Numbered from the stretch's first letter, positions 1 through 7,295 are shown. The stretch is 10,486 nucleotides of DNA from Planctomycetota bacterium (GCA_023434205.1 JAEYTB010000253.1:1-10486); one strand, 5' to 3'. A program made the numbers and translations. The notes: generated by a model from the letters alone, not told the origin.

Positions 1-879
1 GTGCTGGTGGTGGGGGTGGGGTGTGTTGTGCCGTGGGTGGTGGTGAATGCGGGGAAGTATGGAAGGGCCGAGTTTGTGGTGGGGTCGGGGTTTACGCGGG
101 CGCAGAGTTTGGTGGAAGCGGGGCTGATGGATGGGAACCAGGCGGGGGTGTTCCCGCGCGGGCAGGCGGAGCGGGTGGACGCGGAGTTGAAGGAACGGAG
201 GCTGGGGTGGGAGCGGTTCATGGGGGAACTGCGGGGGATCGAGGGGACGCCGGTGGCGGCGCGCACGGCGGGCATGCACGAGTGGACGCGCCTGGATGCA
301 CGCGCGCGCGAGGCGAGCGCGGAGAGCGTGGCGCGGGCACCCGCGGCGAGGGTGAAGCACGCGTTCGAGGGGGCGGCGAATCTGCTGGGGGTGTGGCCGA
401 GCGATGAGGCCGGGGCCAGGGAGAACGCGTACTGGTCGGAACCGCTGCGGGTGTGGTCGGAGCCGGGGCTCAACTACCGGGTGGGGCCGGAGGCGTACGG
501 ACACCTGCGGCCGGAGGTGGTGCGCGGGGTCTACGACCGCACGGTTGAGAGCACCGCACCGTGGACCAAGAGCGACCAGGGCGGCGCGTTCCAACGGCTG
601 TGGACCTTCGGCGAGGTGGCGCGGCCGGTGTGGGGGGTGCTGGTGCTGGTAGGCCTGGTGGGAGCGGTGGGCCGGCGGCGGTGGGCGCTGTGCGTGGTGG
701 GCGCGGCGGTAGTGGCCCACGCGGCGTACCTGTCGGGGGCGCTGCACACGGTGATCGATCGGTACCAGGCGCCGCTGTTCCCGGTGATGGGGGTGCTCGC
801 GGTGTACGGGCTGGCGTGCCTGGCCGGGGCTGCGCGGGAGGCGGGCGGGGCGGGTTCTCGGGCCCAAGCGGACCGATAA
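1..879 (+). CDS. C-terminal part of a membrane glycosyltransferase-like protein (5' end outside window)
   Basis: Open from the first base of the window to a TAA at 877-879, giving 292 residues. The GTG at position 1 is probably an internal valine codon, because the frame begins inside a hydrophobic segment (residues 2-15, ending PWVVVNAG). Further hydrophobic segments lie at about 209-224, 227-248 and 257-278. Between them is a hydrophilic stretch of roughly 190 residues, presumably outside the cytoplasm. The W-x-x-x-N-x-G junction after the first segment and the DRYQAPLFPVMGVLAVYGL segment near the end resemble the C-terminal half of family 39-type lipid-linked-sugar glycosyltransferases (ArnT/PMT superfamily), where an R-Y-x-x-P-x-x-P motif starts a late helix. 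The catalytic N-terminal half is not in the window, so the family call is an inference. It is separated from the next gene by 127 bases and is probably not part of the filament operon. Another polytopic membrane protein remains possible. Confidence 0.6.
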   Translation: MLVVGVGCVVPWVVVNAGKYGRAEFVVGSGFTRAQSLVEAGLMDGNQAGVFPRGQAERVDAELKERRLGWERFMGELRGIEGTPVAARTAGMHEWTRLDARAREASAESVARAPAARVKHAFEGAANLLGVWPSDEAGARENAYWSEPLRVWSEPGLNYRVGPEAYGHLRPEVVRGVYDRTVESTAPWTKSDQGGAFQRLWTFGEVARPVWGVLVLVGLVGAVGRRRWALCVVGAAVVAHAAYLSGALHTVIDRYQAPLFPVMGVLAVYGLACLAGAAREAGGAGSRAQADR

Positions 880-896
880 CGCATCCCTGCCAGTAT

Positions 897-920
897 CCGA
901 TCGACGCGCGCGGGGATCGG
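897..920 (+). other. Weak inverted repeat after the glycosyltransferase-like gene
   Basis: CCGATC at 897-902 is complementary to GATCGG at 915-920, with a 12-base GC-rich loop. It begins 17 bases after the TAA of the upstream gene. No T-run follows, so it does not meet the usual picture of an intrinsic terminator. It is short enough to occur by chance in such GC-rich DNA. The rest of 880-1006 holds no clear promoter, although it is less GC-rich than the genes on either side and is where the kinase promoter should lie. Confidence 0.2.
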
Positions 921-1006
921 GGCAAGCGCCCTCAAGTCTCGACTTCACTGGCCGATATCGAAGAGGGTACTTCTCTGTTCGCACCGAGGGGGCGTGGGAT
1001 ATCGCC

Positions 1007-2902
1007 GTGAGCATGCATTCAGAACAGCCAGGCCGACCGTCACCGATCCGGCGGATGGTGTTTGCGCGCGGAGAATCCGTGGTGTTTACGGCGGGGCTCG
1101 CGGTGGTGGCGGTGGTGCTGGGGATCCTGGCGGCGTCGTCGTGGTGGACGTTTGAGACGTACCGGACCTCGGTGGAGCGCGGGCGTGAGGAGGCGGTGCG
1201 GGCGGCGGGTGTGCTGCTGGGCGAGGCCGCGAGCGAGGAGCTTGCGGAGGGGGACCTGAGCAGTGTGCGGCGGATGGTGGTGGATGCGGCCACGCAGCTT
1301 CATCTGGAGCGGTGCTCGGTGGTGCTGCTGGATGGCAGCGTGGTGGCGGACTCGGATACCTCGCGGATCAGCGCGGCGGTGTTGAAGGACGGGCTGCCCG
1401 CGGCGATGCCGGCGGGGAAGAACGAGGCCGTGTTCGAGCGAACCGCGACCGGCGTGCGGCACCATGTTCCGCTGAAGGTGACCGGCCGCGGCGAGGCCCG
1501 GCTGGAGATGGAGGCGGTGGTGGAGCTGCCGCTGCTGGCTGACTGGGAGGTGCAGGCCGGGCTGGGCGGGATCGGGGTCGCGGGGCTGTGCGGGCTGCTG
1601 GGGGCCTACCGGCTGATGCGGCGGCGCCTGCGCGGGCTGGGGGCGATCGCGGAGGCGCTCCGGGTTGCCGGCGGGGGCGAGACGAGCGCGAGCGTGCTGC
1701 ACGTGAGCGAGGCTTTCGGCGCCGAGGGCGCGGCATGGAACGCGCTGGTGGCGGAGCGCGAGTCGCTGCGGGGGCAGGTGCTGGTTCAGAAGGCGACGGA
1801 GAAGGTGCTGTCGCGCGGGGGGGGCGAGGGTGATCTGTCCAGCGCGTTCGACGCGATGTGGTCGGGGATCCTGATCGTGGACGACTCGGGCAAGGTGCGG
1901 TACGCCAACGGCGCGGCGGGGGTGCTGCTGCAGCGCAAGCGGGAGGAGCTGGCGGGCAGCGAGCTGATGCCGGTGCTGGACGACCCCGCGGCGGCGCCGG
2001 TGCTGGCGGTGGCGACCGGGAAGGTGCGGCAGCGAACCAGCGCGGAGCTGGAGCGTCGCTCGGCGAGCGGGGACCGGACGGTCCTACGGCTGACGGCGCG
2101 GCCGATGCGGCGCGAGGACTCGGGGGGGGCGGTGGTGCTGGTGGAGGACGTGACGCAGCAGCGCGTGGCGGACGAGGCTCGCAACGCGTTCGTGGCGCAG
2201 GCGACGCACGAGCTGAGAACGCCGCTCACCAACATCCGGCTGTACGTGGAGACGATGGTGGACGAGGGGGAGAACGACCCTCAGGTGCGGAGCAAGTGCA
2301 TCAACGTGATCGGGAACGAGGCACGGCGGCTGGAGCGGATCGTGGGCGACATGCTGAGCGTGTCGGAGATCGAGGCGGGGTCGCTCAAGCTGCACGAGGG
2401 CGAGATCCGGCTGGACGCGCTGCTGGAGGAGCTGCAGGCGGACTTCAGGGCGCAGGCGGAGGACAAGGAGATCCGGCTGAGCTACGCGCTGCCGCCCAAG
2501 CTGCCGACGATGCGCGGGGACCGGGACAAGCTGATGCTGGCGCTGCACAACCTGGTGGGCAACGCGCTCAAGTACACGCCCGCGGGCGGCGAGGTGACGG
2601 TGCAGGTGGAGGCGGACCAGACGCTGCGGGTGGCGGTCACGGACAACGGGATCGGCATCGCGCCCGACGAGCAGGAGCTGATCTTCGAGAAGTTCTACCG
2701 GGCCAAGGACCGGCGGATCTCCGGGATTGCGGGCTCGGGGATCGGGCTGGCGCTGGCGCGGCAGGTCGTGCGGATGCACGGCGGGGACATCACGGTGTCC
2801 TCGCAGGTCGACAAGGGGAGCACGTTCACGCTGACGGTCCCGGTGGCGCCGGGGGCGGCGTCGGGCGCGGGCTCGGGTGTGGGGACAAGGGCGGCGGCGT
2901 AA
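1007..2902 (+). CDS. Membrane sensor histidine kinase (PAS-HisKA-HATPase_c)
   Basis: 631 residues. The first candidate start is GTG at 1007, with a G-rich stretch at 986-992 upstream; an in-frame ATG at 1013 is an alternative. One membrane segment lies at about 25-45 and a second at about 184-201, enclosing a periplasmic region of about 135 residues that I do not recognise. A linker at 202-262, containing AAWNALVAERESL, looks like a degenerate HAMP/coiled-coil region. A PAS domain spans about 279-386. The HisKA box is HELRTPL with the phospho-acceptor His401; the E-x-x-T that follows (Glu402, Thr405) is the motif linked to phosphatase activity. The ATPase domain shows the N box HNLVGNALKY (Asn515, Asn519), G1 DNGIGI (Asp546), an F box FEKFYRAKD and G2 GSGIGLALA (576-583). 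All catalytic residues are present, so the protein should be an active PhoR/WalK-like kinase. No response regulator is adjacent. A Gly/Ala-rich tail follows residue 614. It heads the operon and presumably senses an envelope signal that controls the filament system. Confidence 0.93.
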   Translation: MSMHSEQPGRPSPIRRMVFARGESVVFTAGLAVVAVVLGILAASSWWTFETYRTSVERGREEAVRAAGVLLGEAASEELAEGDLSSVRRMVVDAATQLHLERCSVVLLDGSVVADSDTSRISAAVLKDGLPAAMPAGKNEAVFERTATGVRHHVPLKVTGRGEARLEMEAVVELPLLADWEVQAGLGGIGVAGLCGLLGAYRLMRRRLRGLGAIAEALRVAGGGETSASVLHVSEAFGAEGAAWNALVAERESLRGQVLVQKATEKVLSRGGGEGDLSSAFDAMWSGILIVDDSGKVRYANGAAGVLLQRKREELAGSELMPVLDDPAAAPVLAVATGKVRQRTSAELERRSASGDRTVLRLTARPMRREDSGGAVVLVEDVTQQRVADEARNAFVAQATHELRTPLTNIRLYVETMVDEGENDPQVRSKCINVIGNEARRLERIVGDMLSVSEIEAGSLKLHEGEIRLDALLEELQADFRAQAEDKEIRLSYALPPKLPTMRGDRDKLMLALHNLVGNALKYTPAGGEVTVQVEADQTLRVAVTDNGIGIAPDEQELIFEKFYRAKDRRISGIAGSGIGLALARQVVRMHGGDITVSSQVDKGSTFTLTVPVAPGAASGAGSGVGTRAAA

Positions 2903-2908
2903 CGCACC

Positions 2909-2914
2909 GGGAGG
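2909..2914 (+). promoter_or_regulatory. Ribosome binding site deciding the STAS start
   Basis: GGGAGG lies 7 bases before the ATG at 2922. It rules out the earlier in-frame GTG at 2877, which would sit inside the kinase gene without a comparable site and would add 15 residues with no STAS similarity. Confidence 0.8.
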
Positions 2915-2921
2915 ACCAGCG

Positions 2922-3257
2922 ATGGACATCCAGGAGCAGCGTCACGGCGCGGTCACGGTGGTGAAGCCGCAGGGTCCATTGGTGCTGGGGGACGCGGACC
3001 AGTTCCGGACGCACGTGGGTGAGGTGATGTCGCGCAGCCTGGGGCGGTTCGTGGTGGACGCGTCGGCGGTGCCGTACGTGGACAGCCAGGGGCTCGAGGC
3101 GCTGGTGGCGAGCACGGACGAGCTGGGGGCGAGCGGGCGGGCGCTGCGGTTGTGCGGGGCGTGCGAGACGCTGCGCGAGGTGCTTGAGCTGACCGGGCTG
3201 TCGGACCGGTTCGAGCACTACGAGGACGTGAACACGGCGGTGAGGAGCTTCCTGTGA
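2922..3257 (+). CDS. Single-domain STAS protein (anti-sigma factor antagonist-like)
   Basis: 111 residues, consisting of one STAS domain and nothing else. The domain pattern is clear: an early strand (VTVVKPQGPLVLGDADQF, residues 11-28), a helix, FVVDASAVPYVDSQGLEAL (43-61) and RALRLCGACETLREVLELTG (73-92), ending at VNTAVRSFL. STAS proteins of the SpoIIAA/RsbV type bind anti-sigma kinases in partner switching; others, such as MlaB, serve as protein-protein or transport subunits. The signature loop here reads D54-S55-Q56-G57-L58. In SpoIIAA the loop is D-S-S-G-L and the second serine is phosphorylated, so the regulated position appears to be glutamine here. No RsbW-type serine kinase is adjacent, and the upstream kinase is a histidine kinase. 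The gene starts 19 bases after the kinase, and its TGA overlaps the GTG of the assembly ATPase gene, with GAGGAG at 3242-3247 serving that start. This placement suggests a role in controlling the filament machine or docking on its ATPase, rather than a general sigma factor. That role is inferred. Confidence 0.88.
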   Translation: MDIQEQRHGAVTVVKPQGPLVLGDADQFRTHVGEVMSRSLGRFVVDASAVPYVDSQGLEALVASTDELGASGRALRLCGACETLREVLELTGLSDRFEHYEDVNTAVRSFL

Positions 3258-5044
3258 GCAAGCGGCCGTCCAAGGAGGCCGCGCCGGGGGGCGGCGGCCC
3301 CGCCAAGCGGATGCGCGTGGGCGAGGTCCTCGTGCAGGAGGGGCTCATCAGCCGCGAGCAGCTGGAGCGGGCGCTGGCGGAGCAGAAGTCCAGCGGGCGG
3401 ATGCTGGGCGAGATGCTGGTGGAGCAGGGGGTCATCTCGAGCGTGGCGTTCGTGCGGTCGATGGCCAAGTGCCTGGGGGTGCCGGGGTGCCAGCTGCGGC
3501 ACGGCCTGATCGACCCGCTGCAGGTGAAGCTGATCGGGGCGGAGGAGGCCGAGCGGCTGCGGGTGATCCCGATGTTCAAGGTGGGGGACACGCTGACGGT
3601 GGCGATGGCCGAGCCGCAGAGCCTGCCGGCGATTGACCGGCTGAAGCAGCTGACGGGGCTGAAGATCCGGCCGGTCCTGGCCCTCCCGACGAACATCCTG
3701 GAGTTCGTGAAGAAGTACGGCAGCGGCGAGGTGGACGTCAACGCGTTCCTGACGAGCCTGGCGGAGTCGGACGTGGAGGTCGTCGAGCGCGAGAGCGTGG
3801 ACGACGGCCCGACGACGGACCTGGACAAGATGATCGCGGGCAGCCCGATCATCAACCTGGTGAACATCGCGCTGCTGACGGCGGTGAAGGACAAGGCCAG
3901 CGACATCCACATCGAGCCGGACAAGCGCGGCACGCGGGTGCGGTACCGGATCGACGGGGTGCTGCGCGACCTGATGAAGCCCCCGCAGGGGATGCACGCG
4001 GCGATCGTGAGCCGCGTGAAGGTGATCGGGAAGATGGACATCGCCGAGAAGCGCCTGCCGCAGGAGGGGCGGGTGCGGATCGTGGCGGAGGGGCGTGAGA
4101 TCGACCTGCGGGTGAGCAGCATGCCGACGCTGCTGGGCGAGAAGATCGTGGTGCGGGTGCTGGACAAGGCGAACCTGAAGGTACGTCTGGAGGACCTGGG
4201 GTTCCGCAGCGAGGCGCTGACGACGTTCAAGCGGTTCCTGGAGCAGAGCCACGGGATGGCGCTGGTGACGGGCCCGACCGGGAGCGGCAAGACGACGACG
4301 CTTTACTCGGCGCTGGACCTGCTGCGCTCGCCCGAGGTGAACCTGCTGACGGTCGAGGACCCGGTGGAGTACCAGCTGGACCTGGTGAACCAGATCCAGG
4401 TGAACGAGCCGATCGGGCTGAACTTCGCGCGGGCGCTGCGGAGCATCCTGCGGCAGGACCCCGATGTGATCATGGTGGGGGAGATCCGCGACCAGGAGAC
4501 GGCGCGGGTGGCGGTGCAGGCGGCGCTAACGGGGCACCTGGTGCTGGCGACGCTGCACACCAATGACGCGCCGGGCGCGGTGGCGCGGCTGGTGGACATG
4601 GGGATCGAAACGTACCTGCTGAGCGGGGCGCTGAACGGGGCGGTGGCGCAGCGGCTGGCGCGGACGATCTGCCCGCACTGCGCGACCAAGTACTACCCCG
4701 CGGAGCACGTGCTGAAGGACGCGGGGCTGAGCCACGAGGTGGGGCGCGCGTTCCGCAAGGGGAGCGGGTGCCAGCGTTGCCACGACAGCGGCTTCCAGGG
4801 GCGGATGGGCGTGTACGAGGTGTTCGAGGTGACGCCGGAGATCCGGCGGATGATCCACCATGCGCGGCCGACGCACGAGCTGCGGGCGGCGATGAAGAAC
4901 ACGGGCGGGCTCTCGCTGCGCGAGGAGGGCGTGCTGCTGGCGCTGGATGGGCGGACCAGCCTGGAAGAAATCCTGCGCGTCACGCAGAACGATGATGAGC
5001 TGGAGAAGCCGATGCCGGCAGCGGCCGTGAAGGAGGCGGCATGA
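3254..5044 (+). CDS. gspE: GspE/PilB-family assembly ATPase with MshEN-type N-terminus
   Basis: 596 residues, starting at a GTG that overlaps the STAS stop (GTGA). It is the cytoplasmic hexameric motor that powers filament assembly through the GspF/PilC platform. Residues 21-44 match the 24-residue MshEN c-di-GMP-binding motif (RVGEVLVQEGLI, then L-x-x-x-L-x-x-Q). After the expected 5-residue spacer, a second copy at 50-73 has Met and Cys where Arg and Gln are usual. The rest of the N-terminal domain runs to about 156, followed by an acidic linker. Motor motifs are complete: Walker A GPTGSGKTT (340-348), Asp box TVEDPVEYQ (366-374), Walker B region RQDPDVIMVGEIRD (400-413, Glu410) and His box LATLHTNDAP (431-440). 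Two CxxC pairs (Cys473/Cys476 and Cys506/Cys509) form the zinc site of extension ATPases; retraction ATPases of the PilT type lack it. Length and order are normal for the family. Sequence alone does not separate GspE, PilB and MshE. The c-di-GMP response is inferred from the motif. Confidence 0.95.
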   Translation: MSKRPSKEAAPGGGGPAKRMRVGEVLVQEGLISREQLERALAEQKSSGRMLGEMLVEQGVISSVAFVRSMAKCLGVPGCQLRHGLIDPLQVKLIGAEEAERLRVIPMFKVGDTLTVAMAEPQSLPAIDRLKQLTGLKIRPVLALPTNILEFVKKYGSGEVDVNAFLTSLAESDVEVVERESVDDGPTTDLDKMIAGSPIINLVNIALLTAVKDKASDIHIEPDKRGTRVRYRIDGVLRDLMKPPQGMHAAIVSRVKVIGKMDIAEKRLPQEGRVRIVAEGREIDLRVSSMPTLLGEKIVVRVLDKANLKVRLEDLGFRSEALTTFKRFLEQSHGMALVTGPTGSGKTTTLYSALDLLRSPEVNLLTVEDPVEYQLDLVNQIQVNEPIGLNFARALRSILRQDPDVIMVGEIRDQETARVAVQAALTGHLVLATLHTNDAPGAVARLVDMGIETYLLSGALNGAVAQRLARTICPHCATKYYPAEHVLKDAGLSHEVGRAFRKGSGCQRCHDSGFQGRMGVYEVFEVTPEIRRMIHHARPTHELRAAMKNTGGLSLREEGVLLALDGRTSLEEILRVTQNDDELEKPMPAAAVKEAA

Positions 5045-6279
5045 AGTTCGCCTACCAGGGCTACGAGAAGTCGGGGGCGCAGGCCCGCGGCACGGTGGAG
5101 GCGGCGGACGCCGCGGAAGCGACCGAGCTGCTGCGGCGGCGGGGCGTCTTCGTGTCTGAGATTGTTGGCGCGGGCGCGGGCCAGGCGCGTGCGGAGCGCG
5201 CAGAGCGGGCGGCGTCGGGGGGCTTTGGCCGCGGGAAGCGGCTGGAGTCGGTGGCGTCGTTCACGCGGCAGCTCTCGCTGCTGGTTTCGACGGGGACGCC
5301 GCTGGTGGAGGCGATGGCCTCGCTGGAGCGGCAGGCGGCGGCGGGCGGCGAGTTCCGGCGCGTGCTGGGGGACATCCGGCAGCGCGTGGAAGAGGGCGGG
5401 CAGCTCTCGGACGCGATGGCGCAGCACCCGGCGTACTTCGACGCGGTGTGCCGGAGCCTGGTGTGCGCGGGCGAGCAGGGCGGGCGGATCGAGGTGATGC
5501 TCGACCGGCTGTCGAAGCTGATCCGCCAGCAGGTGAAGGTGCGCAAAACGGTGCAGGGGGCGATGATCTACCCGGTGCTCCTGATCTTTGTGGCGGTGGT
5601 GGTGGTGACGGCGCTGCTGGGGTTCGTGCTTCCGCGGTTTGAGGGGCTGTTCAAGACGCTGGACACGCCGCTGCCGGGCAGCACGAAGGTCCTGATGTCC
5701 CTGAGCGGTGTGCTGCGTGCCTATTGGTGGGTGATTCTGGGTTCGGGGGTCGGGTTGGGGGTGGGGCTGAAGGTGTGGCTGTCGTCCGTCGCTGGGCGGG
5801 AGGCACTGGACCGCGCGCTGCTGACGACGCCGCAGGTGGGCCGGATGTCGCGCAGCTTCGCGACGGCGCGGATCGCGCGGATGCTTGGCACGCTGCTGGA
5901 CGGGAAGGTCGCGCTGCTGGACGCCTTGGAACTGACGAAGCAGTCGATGCGCAACTCGCTGTACGTGGGGCTGCTGTCGCGGGCGCAGGAGGCGGTGACG
6001 CGCGGCGAGAACGTGAGTGCGGCGCTGGCGGACCCGATGCTGATCGAGGCCTCGGTGTGCGATGCGCTCAAGAGCGGGGAGAAGACCGGGCGGATGGCCA
6101 CGGTGCTGGTGAGCGTCGCGGACCACATGGACGAGGACAACGAGGTTCTGGTCAAGACGCTGACGGGGCTGATGGAGCCGGCGATCCTGATCATTCTTGG
6201 GCTGATCGTGGGCGTGATCGCGATCAGCATGTTCCTGCCGCTGTTCGACCTGACAGCGGCGTCGGGGGGTGGGGCATGA
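5041..6279 (+). CDS. gspF: GspF/PilC-family inner-membrane platform protein
   Basis: 412 residues, starting at an ATG that overlaps the ATPase stop (ATGA), with AGGAGG at 5031-5036 four bases upstream. It carries the duplicated T2SSF domain: the first at about 71-198 (FTRQLSLLVSTGTPLVEAM, then GEQGGRIEVML at 144-154), the second at about 273-400 (FATARIARMLGTLL, then GEKTGRMATVL at 346-356). Membrane segments are at about 176-197 (followed by the typical PRF at 198-200), 226-246 and 380-400. The N-terminal 45 residues (MKFAYQGYEKSG, R-R-x-G-V-F-V) are the usual GspF/PilC cytoplasmic start. The protein anchors the ATPase and is thought to extract or rotate pilins into the growing filament. A dense run of G tracts in its DNA at 5729-5766 encodes the second, glycine-rich membrane segment. 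Confidence 0.95.
   Translation: MKFAYQGYEKSGAQARGTVEAADAAEATELLRRRGVFVSEIVGAGAGQARAERAERAASGGFGRGKRLESVASFTRQLSLLVSTGTPLVEAMASLERQAAAGGEFRRVLGDIRQRVEEGGQLSDAMAQHPAYFDAVCRSLVCAGEQGGRIEVMLDRLSKLIRQQVKVRKTVQGAMIYPVLLIFVAVVVVTALLGFVLPRFEGLFKTLDTPLPGSTKVLMSLSGVLRAYWWVILGSGVGLGVGLKVWLSSVAGREALDRALLTTPQVGRMSRSFATARIARMLGTLLDGKVALLDALELTKQSMRNSLYVGLLSRAQEAVTRGENVSAALADPMLIEASVCDALKSGEKTGRMATVLVSVADHMDEDNEVLVKTLTGLMEPAILIILGLIVGVIAISMFLPLFDLTAASGGGA
5729..5766 (+). other. Potential G-quadruplex motif inside the platform gene
   Basis: Six runs of three or more G lie at 5729-5731, 5739-5741, 5745-5749, 5752-5754, 5757-5761 and 5763-5766. The last five are separated by loops of only 3, 2, 2 and 1 bases, which meets the standard quadruplex pattern on the coding strand and therefore also in the mRNA. 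It encodes Gly/Val/Leu codons of a membrane helix, so it may be only a by-product of codon choice. Confidence 0.45.
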
Positions 6280-7295
6280 TGGGGCTGCCGTTCGCACGTT
6301 CGCGGCCGCTGATCGGCGTGGACCTGTCGGGCCGCTGGATCAAGGCCGTGCAGGCGTCGCGGCGGTCGTCGCCGGGGGTGCGGATCGCGCGTCCCCGGCC
6401 CGGGGATGCGTTCTCGCGTGAGGATGCGGCGCTGCTGGCGGGCGTGCTGGAGCGGACGGGGTTCCAGGGGAACCGGGTGGTGGTGACCCCGCCGCGGGAG
6501 TCGATTATCGCGGAGGTGCTCGAGCTCCCGCCGCGGAACTCGGGGGCGCCGCTGGAGCAGTTGGCGAAGCTGGAGATCGCGCGGGCGCACAAGTGCGATG
6601 CGGGCTCGCTGCAGGTGGGGCTGTGGGAGCTGCCCTCTCCGGCGCGGGCGGGAGACCAGGCGCACGTGTTCGCGGCGGCGATGTCGTTCGCGCGTTCGAC
6701 GCCGATCCTTGACGCGTTCGAGGCGGCGGGGCTGGAGGTTGCGGCGATCGACGTGCCGGCAAACGCGCTGGCGCGGGCGCACGCCGGGGGCGGGCTGCCG
6801 GACGCGATGCTGGAGCTGGGCTGGTCCGGGGCGCTGCTGTGCGTGATGCACGCGGGCGTGGTGGTGTATGAGCGGTTCATCGTGGACGCGGCGGTGTCGG
6901 CGCTGGTGGAGAATGCGGCGGAACGGCTGAGCGTCCCAAGGGAGGCGATCGAGGCGGTGGTGGTTCCCGACCCGGCCTCGGGGGCGATGTACCAGGACTC
7001 GCCGCTGTGGGAGGAGCTGCGCGGGCTGGTGGCCGAGCACCTGGAAGCGACGGCGGAGGAGGTGGGGCGGTCGCTGGCGTACATGGCGAACCGGTACCAC
7101 TCATGGCAGTTTCGCCGGCTGGCGCTGTCGGGCGACGGGGCGCACCTGCCGGGGCTGAGCGAGCGGCTGGCGTCGGAGCTGCAGGTGCAGGTGAGCGTGG
7201 GGGCGGATGGCTGCTCGACGCCGGCGTCGCTGCTGATGGCCTGGGGCGCTGCGCGGTACGACGCGGCGGGGGCTCAGCGCAAGGAGGCCGCATGA
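6276..7295 (+). CDS. pilM: PilM-like actin-fold scaffold protein
   Basis: 339 residues. The ATG at 6276 overlaps the platform gene's TGA (ATGA); a second ATG follows immediately at 6279, so either could be used. PilM is a cytoplasmic actin/FtsA-like protein that binds the N-terminal tail of PilN and links the assembly ATPase to the inner-membrane complex. Visible family features are the N-terminal IGVDLSGRWIKAVQ (13-26), the central LGWSGALLCVMHAGVVVYERF region (181-201) and the C-terminal RRLALSGDGAHLPGLSERL (280-298), matching the usual L-x-G-G-G-A-x-L-P-G-L. Nucleotide-contact positions are altered: the first phosphate loop has Ser for the common second Gly, the second has Glu180-Leu-Gly without the expected threonine, and the adenosine motif reads GDGA. 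ATP binding may therefore be weakened. Position directly before PilN- and PilO-like genes supports the call. Confidence 0.85.
   Translation: MMGLPFARSRPLIGVDLSGRWIKAVQASRRSSPGVRIARPRPGDAFSREDAALLAGVLERTGFQGNRVVVTPPRESIIAEVLELPPRNSGAPLEQLAKLEIARAHKCDAGSLQVGLWELPSPARAGDQAHVFAAAMSFARSTPILDAFEAAGLEVAAIDVPANALARAHAGGGLPDAMLELGWSGALLCVMHAGVVVYERFIVDAAVSALVENAAERLSVPREAIEAVVVPDPASGAMYQDSPLWEELRGLVAEHLEATAEEVGRSLAYMANRYHSWQFRRLALSGDGAHLPGLSERLASELQVQVSVGADGCSTPASLLMAWGAARYDAAGAQRKEAA

Noticed and set aside
897..920. Intrinsic terminator after the glycosyltransferase-like gene
   Set aside because: The stem is only 6 bp, the loop is long and no T-run follows; kept only as a weak inverted repeat.
880..1006. 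Promoter upstream of the kinase
   Set aside because: I scanned for -35/-10 pairs and sigma-54 type GG/GC elements and found none good enough to report, although a promoter is expected here.
2877..2921. Earlier GTG start for the STAS protein
   Set aside because: It adds 15 residues without similarity and overlaps the kinase; the ATG at 2922 has GGGAGG at the right distance.
1858..2964. 368-codon plus-strand frame overlapping the kinase gene
   Set aside because: The product is almost wholly Gly, Ala, Arg and Asp with no domain pattern, while the kinase frame holds every expected box.
2953..4290. Long open frame on the minus strand opposite the STAS and ATPase genes
   Set aside because: The translation is Arg/Ser/Pro-rich low-complexity sequence with no recognisable motif. 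It lies opposite genes with full catalytic motifs; the high GC content removes stop codons by chance.
4693..7100. Long overlapping minus-strand frames opposite GspE, GspF and PilM
   Set aside because: They are rich in Arg, His, Gln and Pro, typical of antisense readings of GC-rich genes, and no family pattern is visible.
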